From Postechiella marina (GTDB lineage: Bacteria; Bacteroidota; Bacteroidia; Flavobacteriales; Flavobacteriaceae), in the NCBI RefSeq assembly GCF_039538365.1, contig NZ_BAABCA010000001.1:372001-436000 (forward strand): DNA of 64,000 nucleotides, given 5' to 3'. Numbering within the stretch: the stretch's first letter is position 1; the number at the start of each line of letters is the position of its first letter. The position numbers were made by a program, and so were the translations under genes. This document shows, in pieces, positions 7,711-16,191 of this stretch. The notes under the pieces were generated by a model. That model had not been told where the DNA came from. It did not search any database and saw only the letters and a list, made by a program, of their open reading frames with translations.

Positions 7711-9396
7711 TTATTTTCTGTAAAAAAGAGTTTCAAAAGTAGAACTATTTCCAACATTATCGGTTACAATTACTTTTAAATTGTTTTTAGTTTCGTTTAT
7801 ACGGTTATCGTTAAAATCGTGAGTAAGCGTTCTTGTTTTATAATCGTACTCCATTAAAATCCATTTACCATTAACGGTTGCTCTGTAATTAGAAATACCA
7901 GAACCTGTATCGTTTATTTTAATTTTTAAATAACGATACTTACTAAGCCATTGTCCGTTTTTAAAATTAATAGGGGTAATGGTAGGGTTGGATGTGTCCG
8001 TAACCAAAGTATGTGTTCCTAATATTTTTGTTGTCGCTGTTAAAATGTCTCCTTTTCTTTTAGTCGATATGTAGTAAGGATATTTTTTATAGCCAACCAG
8101 CCTAGCGATGTATAATTTATTTTTGTCTTCCTTATTGTACTTGCTAATATTAAAATGAATATTAAAGCTCTTTTTTAAAGGTATTATATCTTTATGAAGC
8201 GTTAGTGTGTCGTTTTTTACTTTAAAATCTAAATAAAAATCTTCGTAAAAAGTATCTTGATACAAGTCTATCGAAACATTGCCTTCTTTTAAATTGGTAG
8301 TTTGGTTAGCATATATATAATGCGGAGTTATTGTTTTTTTTGCGGGTTTTACAACTTTACTTTTACTCCCTTTTATAGGTACGGTAATCCAAACATCATT
8401 ATTTTTAAAATCGTTTACTCGAATTTTGTATACAGAATAGGTGCTATCTTCAATATTTAAATAACCATCGTTTACAACAGAGTTGTATAAACTAAGTGGA
8501 TTATGATCTTTAAATAATTTCTGAATGCGTTCTTTTTTTGTTTTATAATGCTCGTAATCTATAAGTTTATTAATATGTTTTGTTTCGTCAAAAGAAAAAC
8601 GTTTAAAATCTATTTCAAAATTTTTACTGCCATTTAAAAAGGTTTGTATTTGTGAAACTCCATTTTTATTAGCTGCTAAATCTTGACGATCTGTAGACGA
8701 AATACCAAAGCCAATTTTTCCAAATGCCTCAATATGCTCTATAGTATAATCGCCATTTTTTAACGGGATTAATCTAAGTTTTTGTTTTTTGTTAGAATGG
8801 TTTATAGATGCGTTTTCGCCAATAGGGTAGGCGTAAATTGAAGTAATTATTGGTGTAGTCGTGTCTTTTATATCTATACCAAAATACATAGGATTTATTG
8901 GGCGTTCTGCATTATCACGAATTTCGAAATGCAAATGCGGGCCACCAGACCCACCTGTATTACCACTGTAAGCAACCAGAGCCCCTTTATTTACAAGTAA
9001 CTCATCAGTTTTAGGAAACATTTCTACTTCAAACGATTCTTTTTCGTATTGTTTCTTTTTTACATAAGCTTCTATACTAGGCGAAAACCTACTTAAATGT
9101 GCGTAAACCGAAGTATATCCGTTTGGGTGTGTAATGTAAAGTGCTTTGCCATAACCGTAATGCGAAACTTTAATTCTGCTAACATAACCTTGGGCGGTGG
9201 CTTTAACTTTTAAACCTATGCGCTGTTGTGTTTTTATGTCTATACCAGAATGAAAATGATTAGAACGTAACTCGGCAAAAGTACCCGAAAGTACCAAAGG
9301 AATTTCTAAAGGGTTTTCAAAATAATTTTGAGGATATGTATTTTGAGCTCCAGATAACGTTGATATAAGTAGGATGATAGAAAGGATTAATCGCAT
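7711..9396 (-). CDS. M23 (LytM-type) metallopeptidase
   Basis: Secreted peptidoglycan-hydrolase-type protein. The preferred start is the ATG at 9396 (MRLILSIILLISTLSG), which gives a clean signal peptide; the ATG 21 bases upstream would add seven unneeded residues. The catalytic domain lies at about residues 40-180, with the zinc motif HFHSGID (HxxxD) and the second motif GGPHLHFEIR (HxH), plus the typical YGYGKALYITHPNGYTSVYAHL core. About 380 residues of unrecognised, beta-rich sequence follow, ending in an Ig-like segment near the C terminus (VTDNVGNSSTFETLF). Both zinc motifs are intact, so activity on cell-wall peptides is likely. It leads a two-gene minus-strand unit with the TonB-dependent receptor. 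Confidence 0.88.
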   Translation of the reverse strand: MRLILSIILLISTLSGAQNTYPQNYFENPLEIPLVLSGTFAELRSNHFHSGIDIKTQQRIGLKVKATAQGYVSRIKVSHYGYGKALYITHPNGYTSVYAHLSRFSPSIEAYVKKKQYEKESFEVEMFPKTDELLVNKGALVAYSGNTGGSGGPHLHFEIRDNAERPINPMYFGIDIKDTTTPIITSIYAYPIGENASINHSNKKQKLRLIPLKNGDYTIEHIEAFGKIGFGISSTDRQDLAANKNGVSQIQTFLNGSKNFEIDFKRFSFDETKHINKLIDYEHYKTKKERIQKLFKDHNPLSLYNSVVNDGYLNIEDSTYSVYKIRVNDFKNNDVWITVPIKGSKSKVVKPAKKTITPHYIYANQTTNLKEGNVSIDLYQDTFYEDFYLDFKVKNDTLTLHKDIIPLKKSFNIHFNISKYNKEDKNKLYIARLVGYKKYPYYISTKRKGDILTATTKILGTHTLVTDTSNPTITPINFKNGQWLSKYRYLKIKINDTGSGISNYRATVNGKWILMEYDYKTRTLTHDFNDNRINETKNNLKVIVTDNVGNSSTFETLFYRK

Positions 9397-9538
9397 AAAT
9401 TTTAAGGGTAATACCAATTTTATAGTATATAGGCTAAAATATTAATTTGATATGAATAAGCAAAGAATAAAATAAAAATCAAGCCATTAGGTTGATAATG
9501 AGACTAAAAAAAGGTTTGTAAATTTTATGAAAAAACAA

Positions 9539-9569
9539 TTGTAAATTATGTCTAGGTATGTTAACTTTG
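9539..9569 (+). promoter_or_regulatory. Promoter of the zapA operon
   Basis: TTG at 9539-9541 and TAACTTTG at 9562-9569 (consensus TAnnTTTG) are separated by 20 bases, matching the Bacteroidota sigma-ABfr promoter form. Transcription would start near 9575, giving a leader of about 20 bases before the ATG at 9594. The 9418-9593 gap holds nothing else that I recognise. Confidence 0.6.
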
Positions 9570-9593
9570 TAAGATATGCATTGAAATTTGTAA

Positions 9594-9884
9594 ATGAGTC
9601 ATATTGAAGATATTGTAGATTCTCTCGAAAATAAAATTAGCAAAGTATTACACAAACTTGAGCTTTTAAAGCGTGCTAATTTAAAGTTGAATGAAGAATT
9701 AGAGCAAACAAAACAAGAACTTCAATCTAAAGAGTTGGAAATATCAACTTGGTCTGATAAATATGAAGCATTAAAAATGGCAAACTCGATGCTTGGTAGT
9801 GACGATAATAAAAGAGAAACTAAGCTTAAAATAAACGCATTAATAAGAGATATTGATCATTGTATTGCTCAATTATCAGAATAA
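9594..9884 (+). CDS. Coiled-coil protein upstream of zapA
   Basis: A 96-residue protein that is almost entirely predicted coiled coil: residues 5-60 show heptad spacing of Leu/Ile (IVDSLENKISKVLHKLELL, then LNEELEQTKQELQ), followed by a short conserved tail INALIRDIDHCIAQLSE. No catalytic motif is visible. It lies 15 bases before zapA in the same transcript. By position and form it resembles the small coiled-coil partners of ZapA (ZapB/ZauP-like proteins), so a role in Z-ring organisation is a reasonable inference. The sequence alone does not prove orthology. Confidence 0.75.
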   Translation: MSHIEDIVDSLENKISKVLHKLELLKRANLKLNEELEQTKQELQSKELEISTWSDKYEALKMANSMLGSDDNKRETKLKINALIRDIDHCIAQLSE

Positions 9885-9899
9885 TGTAACATAAATTCA

Positions 9900-10193
9900 A
9901 TGTCAGAAAAGCTTAAAATAAAGCTGTCTATAGCTAATCGCGTATATCCTTTAACCATTGATTCAAGTCAAGAAGAGGGGTTACGTAAAGCAGCTAAGAA
10001 TATTGAAGTAATGATTAAACAATTTGAGCAAAGTTATTCTGTTAGAGATAAACAAGATGTATTGGCCATGTGTGCTTTACAATTTGCCTCTCAAGTAGAA
10101 CAGAAAACAATAGATAAAGAGAATGTAAACCAGAAAGTAGAAGATAAACTAACTACTTTAAACGATTTACTTCAATCTTATATAGTTTCTTAA
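9900..10193 (+). CDS. zapA: Cell division protein ZapA
   Basis: A 97-residue ZapA-family protein that binds FtsZ and bundles its filaments at the division site. The N-terminal small beta domain (LKIKLSIANRVYPLTIDSSQEEGLRKAAKNI) is typical of the family. It is followed by a long alpha-helical coiled coil with the characteristic DKQDVLAMCALQFA segment, and the length is normal. It follows the coiled-coil gene by 15 bases and is followed directly by the 6S-like RNA and rny, an order common in flavobacteria. Confidence 0.9.
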   Translation: MSEKLKIKLSIANRVYPLTIDSSQEEGLRKAAKNIEVMIKQFEQSYSVRDKQDVLAMCALQFASQVEQKTIDKENVNQKVEDKLTTLNDLLQSYIVS

Positions 10194-10204
10194 CGTTCTT
10201 TAAA

Positions 10205-10409
10205 TAAACTAAAAGTTACTGCCTACATTGGTTATTTTTTTTGATAAACTCAACGTTAATTCTTTAAAAAGGGTGAGTTTAAGTTGTAAAAGCATGCTGT
10301 TAGTGCCAAATTTATTTGGTATCTCGAACAGACCCTTGATCAGCTTGTTAGCCCTAAACTTGTTTTTAAGGAGTTTATACAAAACTTTATGCCTATGTAG
10401 GCTTTTTTT
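10205..10409 (+). ncRNA. ssrS: 6S RNA (6S-Flavo type)
   Basis: The gap between zapA and rny folds into one long rod. GCCTACAT (10221-10228) pairs with ATGTAGGC (10395-10402), ATAAACTC (10244-10251) with GAGTTTAT (10371-10378), and TTAAAAA (10264-10270) with TTTTTAA (10363-10369). Further in, AGTTTA (10276-10281) pairs with TAAACT (10355-10360). The four helices are strictly nested around a large central unpaired region that holds a small hairpin, CCAAAT/ATTTGG (10306-10319). That rod with a central bubble is the form of 6S RNA, which binds the RNA polymerase holoenzyme. The zapA neighbourhood also agrees with the flavobacterial 6S candidate family. The exact ends are uncertain; a T-run at 10403-10409 marks the probable 3' end. 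Confidence 0.78.
10391..10409 (+). terminator. Terminator hairpin inside the 3' end of the 6S-like RNA
   Basis: GCCTA-TG-TAGGC (10391-10402) is a self-complementary hairpin followed by seven T. Its 3' arm is the same sequence that closes the long 6S rod, so the two pairings exclude each other. Confidence 0.55.
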
Positions 10410-10433
10410 ATATATACAAATTAACAAACAACA

Positions 10434-12008
10434 ATGGACAACCCAATTATATTAATTGTAGTAGGAGCGCTAGTAGGACTAGCGATAGGATTTATAATAG
10501 CAAAAACACTCGAAAAAAACAATGCATCTAAATTAGTAAAGGATGCAAAAAAAGCAGCAGCTTCCGTTTTAAAAGAAGCTAATATAGAAGGAGAGTCTAT
10601 TAAGAAAGATAAGATGCTTCAAGCAAAAGAACGTTTTATAGAATTAAAATCTGAACATGAAAAAGTTATTTTAGCTCGCGATAAAAAAATGGCTGAAGCT
10701 GAAAAACGTACTAGAGATAAAGAATCGCAAGTATCAAGCGAATTAGCAAAAAATAAAAAGCTAAATATAGAAATTGATAGTAAAATTAAAGACTATAATT
10801 ACAGACTTGAAATTTTAGATAAAAAAGAAGTAGAATTAGCTAGGCTACACAAAAGCCAAGTACAACAACTAGAAGTTATATCTAGCTTATCTGCAGAAGA
10901 TGCTAAAGAGCAATTAGTAGAATCTTTAAAAGGAGAAGCTAAAAATGATGCCATGGCATTTGTGCAAAGTGCTGTTGAAGAAGCTAAACTTACCGCGCAA
11001 CAAGAAGCTAAGAAAATTATAATAAACACAATTCAGCGTATTGGAACAGAGGAAGCTGTAGACAATTGTGTGTCTGTGTTTAATATTGAATCAGATGATG
11101 TAAAAGGTCGTATTATTGGACGAGAAGGTCGTAATATTCGAGCTATAGAAGCTGCTACAGGTGTAGAAATTATTGTTGATGATACACCAGAAGCTATTAT
11201 ACTTTCTTGTTTTGATTCTGTTCGAAGAGAAATAGCACGTTTATCGTTACATAAATTAGTTACCGATGGTAGAATTCACCCAGCAAGAATTGAAGAGGTT
11301 GTTAAAAAGACACAAAAACAGATAGAACAAGAAATTATTGAAGTTGGTAAGCGTACGGTTATCGATTTAGGTATTCATAATTTGCATCCAGAACTTATTA
11401 AAATGGTTGGTAGAATGAAGTACCGTTCGTCTTACGGGCAAAATTTATTACAACACTCTAGAGAAGTTGCTAAACTTTGTGGAGTAATGGCTGCAGAGTT
11501 AGGGCTAAATCCAAAATTAGCTAAACGAGCAGGGCTTTTACACGATATAGGAAAAGTGCCAGATGCAGAAGCAGATATGGAAACGCCTCACGCTATTTTA
11601 GGTATGCAATGGGCAGAGAAATTTGGAGAGAAAAACGAAGTATGTAATGCTATTGGAGCGCATCACGATGAAATAGAAATGAAATCGTTAATATCTCCAA
11701 TTATTCAAGTTTGTGATGCTATTTCAGGCGCACGTCCAGGCGCACGTCGTCAAGTTTTAGATAGTTATATTCAACGTTTAAAAGATTTAGAAGATATTGC
11801 TTTTGGTTTTCAAGGTGTTAAAAAAGCCTATGCTATTCAAGCAGGTAGAGAGTTAAGGGTTATTGTTGAGAGTGAAAAAGTAGACGACCAAAAGGCTGCA
11901 GATTTATCGTTTAATATCTCTCAAAAAGTACAAACGGATATGACATATCCTGGTCAGGTAAAAGTAACGGTAATTAGAGAAACTAGAGCAGTTAATATAG
12001 CTAAATAA
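10434..12008 (+). CDS. rny: Ribonuclease Y
   Basis: Membrane-anchored endoribonuclease that starts mRNA decay. The 524 residues are the family's length and follow its order. An N-terminal membrane helix (about 4-24) is followed by a long charged coiled coil (about 30-200). Then come a KH RNA-binding domain (about 215-280, with GRIIGREGRNIRAIE) and an HD metal-dependent catalytic domain with the motif RAGLLHDIGK and later AHHDEIE (about 335-430). The C-terminal segment ends in VTVIRETRAVNIAK. All key residues are present. The gene is 24 bases past the T-run of the 6S-like RNA, so it probably has its own promoter or relies on readthrough. A terminator follows. Confidence 0.96.
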   Translation: MDNPIILIVVGALVGLAIGFIIAKTLEKNNASKLVKDAKKAAASVLKEANIEGESIKKDKMLQAKERFIELKSEHEKVILARDKKMAEAEKRTRDKESQVSSELAKNKKLNIEIDSKIKDYNYRLEILDKKEVELARLHKSQVQQLEVISSLSAEDAKEQLVESLKGEAKNDAMAFVQSAVEEAKLTAQQEAKKIIINTIQRIGTEEAVDNCVSVFNIESDDVKGRIIGREGRNIRAIEAATGVEIIVDDTPEAIILSCFDSVRREIARLSLHKLVTDGRIHPARIEEVVKKTQKQIEQEIIEVGKRTVIDLGIHNLHPELIKMVGRMKYRSSYGQNLLQHSREVAKLCGVMAAELGLNPKLAKRAGLLHDIGKVPDAEADMETPHAILGMQWAEKFGEKNEVCNAIGAHHDEIEMKSLISPIIQVCDAISGARPGARRQVLDSYIQRLKDLEDIAFGFQGVKKAYAIQAGRELRVIVESEKVDDQKAADLSFNISQKVQTDMTYPGQVKVTVIRETRAVNIAK

Positions 12009-12040
12009 TTCTGATAGAACAGGACTCTTAATAAAAATAA

Positions 12041-12075
12041 AAAAGCCAGTTTATGTTATTAAACTGGATTTTTTA
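12041..12075. terminator. Bidirectional terminator between rny and xerD
   Basis: CCAGTTTA (12046-12053) pairs perfectly with TAAACTGG (12060-12067), with an A-run before and a T-rich run after. It can end rny on the plus strand and xerD on the minus strand. Confidence 0.85.
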
Positions 12076-12092
12076 TTTTTATTAACTAACAG

Positions 12093-13004
12093 CTATTTCC
12101 TTGGATGAAACTCCTCGATAACTTTGGTTAAATGACTTTTATCTAAATGGACATAAATTTCTGTAGTAGTAATGCTTTCGTGCCCAAGCATAAGTTGTAT
12201 AGAGCGCAAATCGGCATCGTTTTCTAAAAGGTGTGTAGCAAAAGAATGTCTAAAGGTGTGTGGCGATATTTTTTTTTCTAAACCTATGGCTTTTGCAAGT
12301 TGTTTTATAATAGTAAAAATCATGGCTCGTGTTAATTGTCTGCCATTATGATTCAAAAAAAGAGTGTCTTCAAACCCTGGCTTTATGTTAATAAAAGGTC
12401 TTATTTCGTCTTTATATATGTTAATATATTTTTGAGTAGAATCTACAATGGGAACAAAACGTTGCTTGCTGCCTTTACCTGTTACTTTAATAAAGCCTTC
12501 ATCAAAAAATAAATCAGAAAGTTTTAAGTTTATAAGCTCGCTTACCCTTAAACCGCAACCGTATAAAGTCTCTAAGATAGACCTATTGCGTTCGCCTATT
12601 TTTACATTATTATACTCTTTATTTAAATCTATAGCACTTATAAGTTTATCTATTTCTTCTGTAGATAGTGTGTCTGGAAGTTTACGCCCAATTTTAGGCG
12701 ATTCTATAAGCTCTAAAGGATTATCGGTTCTATAATCTTCAAACATGATGTAGTTAAAAAAACTTCGGAGCCCAGAAATTATACGCGATTGCGTTCTTGT
12801 ATTTACGTTTTTTGCAGTTTCGTAAATAAAACTTTTAATGTCTTCGCTAGAAATATTAATAGGCGATGTATTAATATTATGATCTTCTAAATAAAGTATG
12901 AGCTTTTTTATGTCTAAAACATAGCTATCTATAGAGTTTTGAGATAAACCACGTTCAATTTTTAAATAGAGTTGGTAGTCTTTAAGTGCATGTTGCCATT
13001 TCAT
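12093..13004 (-). CDS. xerD: Tyrosine recombinase XerD
   Basis: Site-specific recombinase that, with a partner, resolves chromosome dimers at dif. It has 303 residues. The N-terminal SAM-like core-binding domain covers about 1-90 (YLKIERGLSQNSIDSYVLDIKKL). The catalytic domain (about 105-300) holds all active-site residues: Arg in YGCGLRVSELINL, Lys in TGKGSKQRFVPI, His-x-x-Arg in HTFRHSFATHLLE, His in MLGHESITTTEIY and the nucleophile Tyr in the same segment. A XerC versus XerD label is based on resemblance; Bacteroidota also carry related integrases, but no mobile element surrounds this gene. It is followed by a terminator and lies 25 bases downstream of the 13030 gene on the same strand. 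Confidence 0.9.
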   Translation of the reverse strand: MKWQHALKDYQLYLKIERGLSQNSIDSYVLDIKKLILYLEDHNINTSPINISSEDIKSFIYETAKNVNTRTQSRIISGLRSFFNYIMFEDYRTDNPLELIESPKIGRKLPDTLSTEEIDKLISAIDLNKEYNNVKIGERNRSILETLYGCGLRVSELINLKLSDLFFDEGFIKVTGKGSKQRFVPIVDSTQKYINIYKDEIRPFINIKPGFEDTLFLNHNGRQLTRAMIFTIIKQLAKAIGLEKKISPHTFRHSFATHLLENDADLRSIQLMLGHESITTTEIYVHLDKSHLTKVIEEFHPRK

Positions 13005-13029
13005 AATAGTATTAAACGTTTTAATGAGG

Positions 13030-13500
13030 TTACATGTCTTCTAAAATTAAATTATAATCGTATTGTAAGTCTTCATGTAATGTTGCAACACTTTTTTTTA
13101 TTAAAAGTATTTGGCGCGCATACATGTTTTGTAATTGAGTGCTTCTTTTTATGCTGGGTTTAAAATCTTTTTGCTTTTGGCAGAAGTATAGAAGCAGTTC
13201 TACTTCGGTTTCTTTCTTTTTAGAATATCGAATGTACTTTTTAGTGTGTGTTAATATTTTGCGCATACTTTTTCTAATGTAAAATATGCTTTTGGTATTA
13301 ATTAAATCGAACTGCTCATCAATATGCTGTTTAACACTTTTTATATAACCAGATTCGTTTTGTGCTTCGAATAATAGATAGGTAAGTAATTCTTTATTCT
13401 CTTTTTTAAACCTGCTTAAGCGCAAGCACAAATTTTGTAGCTCTTCATTAGATAAATGATTTAATTCTTGTTTTATTTCTTTTAAAGGATATGCTTTCAT
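13030..13500 (-). CDS. Conserved alpha-helical protein of unknown function
   Basis: A 156-residue basic, helical protein. It begins MKAYPLKEIKQELNHLSNEE, with Leu-rich amphipathic helices, and has a lysine/tyrosine-rich middle (KKYIRYSKKKETEVELLLYF). There is no signal peptide, membrane segment or motif that I know. It precedes xerD by 25 bases and follows the E1 dehydrogenase after a terminator, so it probably starts a small unit with xerD. Coding looks real: ordinary codon use, an ATG start and no competing ORF. I cannot assign a function; a nucleic-acid-associated role is only a guess from the charge. Confidence 0.7.
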   Translation of the reverse strand: MKAYPLKEIKQELNHLSNEELQNLCLRLSRFKKENKELLTYLLFEAQNESGYIKSVKQHIDEQFDLINTKSIFYIRKSMRKILTHTKKYIRYSKKKETEVELLLYFCQKQKDFKPSIKRSTQLQNMYARQILLIKKSVATLHEDLQYDYNLILEDM

Positions 13501-13540
13501 ATAAAGGGCTTAAACAAACTTTTATATTCTGTTTTAAATA

Positions 13541-13579
13541 TAAATAAAAAACCTTTCAAAAAACTAATTTCGAAAGGTT
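13541..13579 (-). terminator. Terminator of the E1 dehydrogenase gene
   Basis: On the minus strand AACCTTTC (13579-13572) pairs with GAAAGGTT (13557-13550) and is followed by a T-rich run (13550-13541). It sits just past the stop of the E1 gene. Confidence 0.8.
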
Positions 13580-13604
13580 ATGATGCTTATTGTATTATTT
13601 ACTT

Positions 13605-16016
13605 TTATCTTAATTTAGGATATTCGTTTGCGTTAGATTCGTGCATAACATCGTAAACAGCCTCAAATATATCTTCTGCAGATGGTTTAGAAAAATAATC
13701 GCCATCGTTACCATAAGCAGGTCTGTGTGCTTTTGCTGTTAGTGTTTTTGGTTGGCTATCTAAATATTGATATGCATTCTGTGTGTTTAATATTTCGTTT
13801 AAAATGTAAGCAGATGCTCCTCCAGGTACATCTTCGTCTATAACCATTAACCTATTAGTCTTGGCTATACTTTTAGCGATATCGTGGTTTATGTCAAACG
13901 GAATTAAAGATTGTACATCAATAATTTCTACATCAATACCAACACTAGTTAATTCTTTTGCTGTTTGTTCTACTATGCGTAATGTAGAACCATAAGATAC
14001 TAAAGTAATGTCGCTACCTGTTTTTATGGTTTCTACAACACCAATGGGCGTTTTAAAGTTACCCATATTTGTTGGTCGGTTTTCTTTTAGTCTATAACCA
14101 TTTAAACATTCTACAACAAGAGCAGGATCGTCGCTTTGTAAAAGTGTGTTGTAAAAACCTGCAGCTTTTGTCATGTTTCTAGGTACTAATATATATACAC
14201 CGCGAATTAAATTTAAAATACCACCCATTTGAGAGCCAGAATGCCAGATGCCTTCTAGTCTATGTCCTCTTGTTCGTATAATTAAAGGTGCTTTTTGTCT
14301 GCCTTTTGTTCTATAATGTAATGTAGCTAAATCGTCGCTAATAATTTGTAATGCGTACAATATATAGTCTAAATATTGAATTTCGGCAATAGGTTTAAGT
14401 CCTCTTAAAGCCATACCTATACCTTGGCCAATAATGGTTGCTTCGCGAATACCAGTATCTGCTATGCGGTTTTGTCCATACTTTTCTTGTAAGCCTTCTA
14501 AACCTTGATTAACATCTCCAATATTACCGGTATCTTCTCCAAATATTAAAGCTTCTGGATATTTTTGAAAAATGGCATCAAAATTATCTCTTATAATTAT
14601 ACGGGCATCAACTTGTTGTATATCTTCATCGTAAGTAGGTTTTATTTCACTTACATTAAGAGCAGATTTATCTGTTTCGCAATACAGGTGCGAACTGTAT
14701 TTTGGTTGTGTTTCTTCAAAATAGGTGTTTAACCAATCTACGAGTAGTTGTTTTTCTTTATTAGTTTCTCCTAAGGTATATCTTAATGCTTTTCTAGCGT
14801 GTATTAAAATTTCTTTTCTAGTAGGTTCAGTTATTTTTTCTAAATCGTCTTTAATTTTAGATATAAAAACACTGTTTACACTATTTGAAGCTACCGTATT
14901 TAAAATAGATATAATACTTTGTTGTTCTTGCTGAATTGGTTTTAAAAAGGTAGACCAAGCTTTGTTTTTACTTTGTTTAACTTCTTTTTTTATAGTTCTA
15001 TCTATGGCTGTTAAAGCTTCGTTTGATGCTATACCACTTTCTATAATCCATTGGCGCATTTTAGTATTACAATCGCGTTCTTTTTCCCATAGTAATCTAG
15101 CTTTGTCTTTATAACGTTCGTGCGATCCTGAGGTAGAGTGCCCTTGAGGTTGAGTAAGTTCTAGTACATGAATTAAAACCGGTACATGTTCTTCTCTAGC
15201 TATTTTTGCAGCTTCTTGATAGGTTTCTACAATATTTGCATAATCCCAACCTTTAACTCTAAGAATCTCGTAACCTTTGTTATTGCTATCTCTTTGAAAT
15301 CCTTTTAAAATTTCAGATATATTCTCTTTAGTTGTTTGGTGTTTTGCATGTACAGAAATGCCATACTCGTCATCCCAAACACTAATAACCATTGGTACTT
15401 GCAACACACCAGCAGCATTAATGGTTTCGAAAAACAAACCTTCGCTTGTACTTGCATTACCAATAGTGCCCCAAGCCACTTCGTTTCCTTTATTAGAGAA
15501 TCGTGTAGTATTAATACCTTTTTCTGTTCTGTATATTTTAGATGCTTGCGCTAAACCTAAAAGTCTAGGCATTTGTCCTGCTGTAGGCGAGATATCTGCA
15601 CTAGAGTTATATTGGTTTGTTAAATCGTTCCAATCGCCATTTTCGTTTAAACTATGTGTTACAAAATGACCTCCCATTTGGCGTCCAGCAGACATAGGTT
15701 CTAGGTTAAGATCGGTGTTGGCGTATAAGCCAGCAAAAAACTGCTCTACTGTTAATTCGCCAATAGCCATCATAAAAGTTTGATCTCTGTAATAACCAGA
15801 GCGCCAATCTCCTTTTTTAAAGGCTTTAGCCATGGCTAGCTGCGGTACTTCTTTACCGTCTCCAAAAATACCAAACTTGGCTTTTCCGGTAAGTACTTCT
15901 CTACGTCCTAATAAGCTGCATTCTCTACTTTGTACAGCTATTCTATAATCATTTAATACTTCGGCTTTAAAGTCGTCAAAAGAGATATTATTTTTTAAAT
16001 CTGGAATGCTTTGCAT
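13605..16016 (-). CDS. 2-oxoacid dehydrogenase E1, fused alpha and beta subunits
   Basis: Thiamine-diphosphate enzyme that decarboxylates a 2-oxoacid and passes the acyl group to a lipoyl E2; the branched-chain type is most likely. The 803 residues hold both E1 chains. An alpha-like domain spans about 60-400 and contains the TPP-binding region GNASTSEGLFFETIN and the loop GHSTSGSHERYKDKARL. A helical linker follows (about 400-460), and then a beta-like transketolase domain (about 470-795) with FGEDTGNIGDVNQGL and IREATIIGQGIGMALRGLKPIAEIQYLDY. The C-terminal transketolase segment carries VIDEDVPGGASAYIL. The fusion is typical of Flavobacteriia, whereas most bacteria use two genes. No E2 or E3 gene is adjacent. 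A good promoter lies directly upstream and a terminator downstream, so it is a single-gene unit. Confidence 0.9.
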   Translation of the reverse strand: MQSIPDLKNNISFDDFKAEVLNDYRIAVQSRECSLLGRREVLTGKAKFGIFGDGKEVPQLAMAKAFKKGDWRSGYYRDQTFMMAIGELTVEQFFAGLYANTDLNLEPMSAGRQMGGHFVTHSLNENGDWNDLTNQYNSSADISPTAGQMPRLLGLAQASKIYRTEKGINTTRFSNKGNEVAWGTIGNASTSEGLFFETINAAGVLQVPMVISVWDDEYGISVHAKHQTTKENISEILKGFQRDSNNKGYEILRVKGWDYANIVETYQEAAKIAREEHVPVLIHVLELTQPQGHSTSGSHERYKDKARLLWEKERDCNTKMRQWIIESGIASNEALTAIDRTIKKEVKQSKNKAWSTFLKPIQQEQQSIISILNTVASNSVNSVFISKIKDDLEKITEPTRKEILIHARKALRYTLGETNKEKQLLVDWLNTYFEETQPKYSSHLYCETDKSALNVSEIKPTYDEDIQQVDARIIIRDNFDAIFQKYPEALIFGEDTGNIGDVNQGLEGLQEKYGQNRIADTGIREATIIGQGIGMALRGLKPIAEIQYLDYILYALQIISDDLATLHYRTKGRQKAPLIIRTRGHRLEGIWHSGSQMGGILNLIRGVYILVPRNMTKAAGFYNTLLQSDDPALVVECLNGYRLKENRPTNMGNFKTPIGVVETIKTGSDITLVSYGSTLRIVEQTAKELTSVGIDVEIIDVQSLIPFDINHDIAKSIAKTNRLMVIDEDVPGGASAYILNEILNTQNAYQYLDSQPKTLTAKAHRPAYGNDGDYFSKPSAEDIFEAVYDVMHESNANEYPKLR

Positions 16017-16038
16017 GTTTTTTTGGCTTGTCTTGCTA

Positions 16039-16069
16039 CAAAGTTAACTAAAGTTTGTGATTTTAGCAA
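16039..16069 (-). promoter_or_regulatory. Promoter of the E1 dehydrogenase gene
   Basis: On the minus strand TTG (16069-16067) and TAACTTTG (16046-16039) are separated by 20 bases, a close match to the Bacteroidota promoter form. The start of transcription would be near 16033, about 17 bases before the ATG. Confidence 0.6.
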
Positions 16070-16191
16070 TTATTACATCTTTAAAATATTGCGATATATT
16101 TAAAAATGGTGTTTGTTTTTCGTTTTTTATTGAAGATAATTTAACGAAGTGTTGTTTTTTTAATGTAAAAAACAATAAAACTGATGTTTTT

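Noticed and set aside
10209..10455. Overlapping ORFs of 72-75 codons on both strands between zapA and rny
   Set aside because: They lie in the region that folds as a 6S-like rod, with unnatural amino-acid content; the RNA explains the sequence better.
12093..13004. Tyrosine recombinase as a sign of an integrated element
   Set aside because: It has the size and motifs of chromosomal XerD, with no cargo, direct repeats, tRNA end or composition change around it.
16152..16175. TTGTTTTTT/AAAAAACAA hairpin downstream of the M1-like gene
   Set aside because: The stem is nearly all A/T and has no T-run after it on the minus strand, so I do not call it a terminator.
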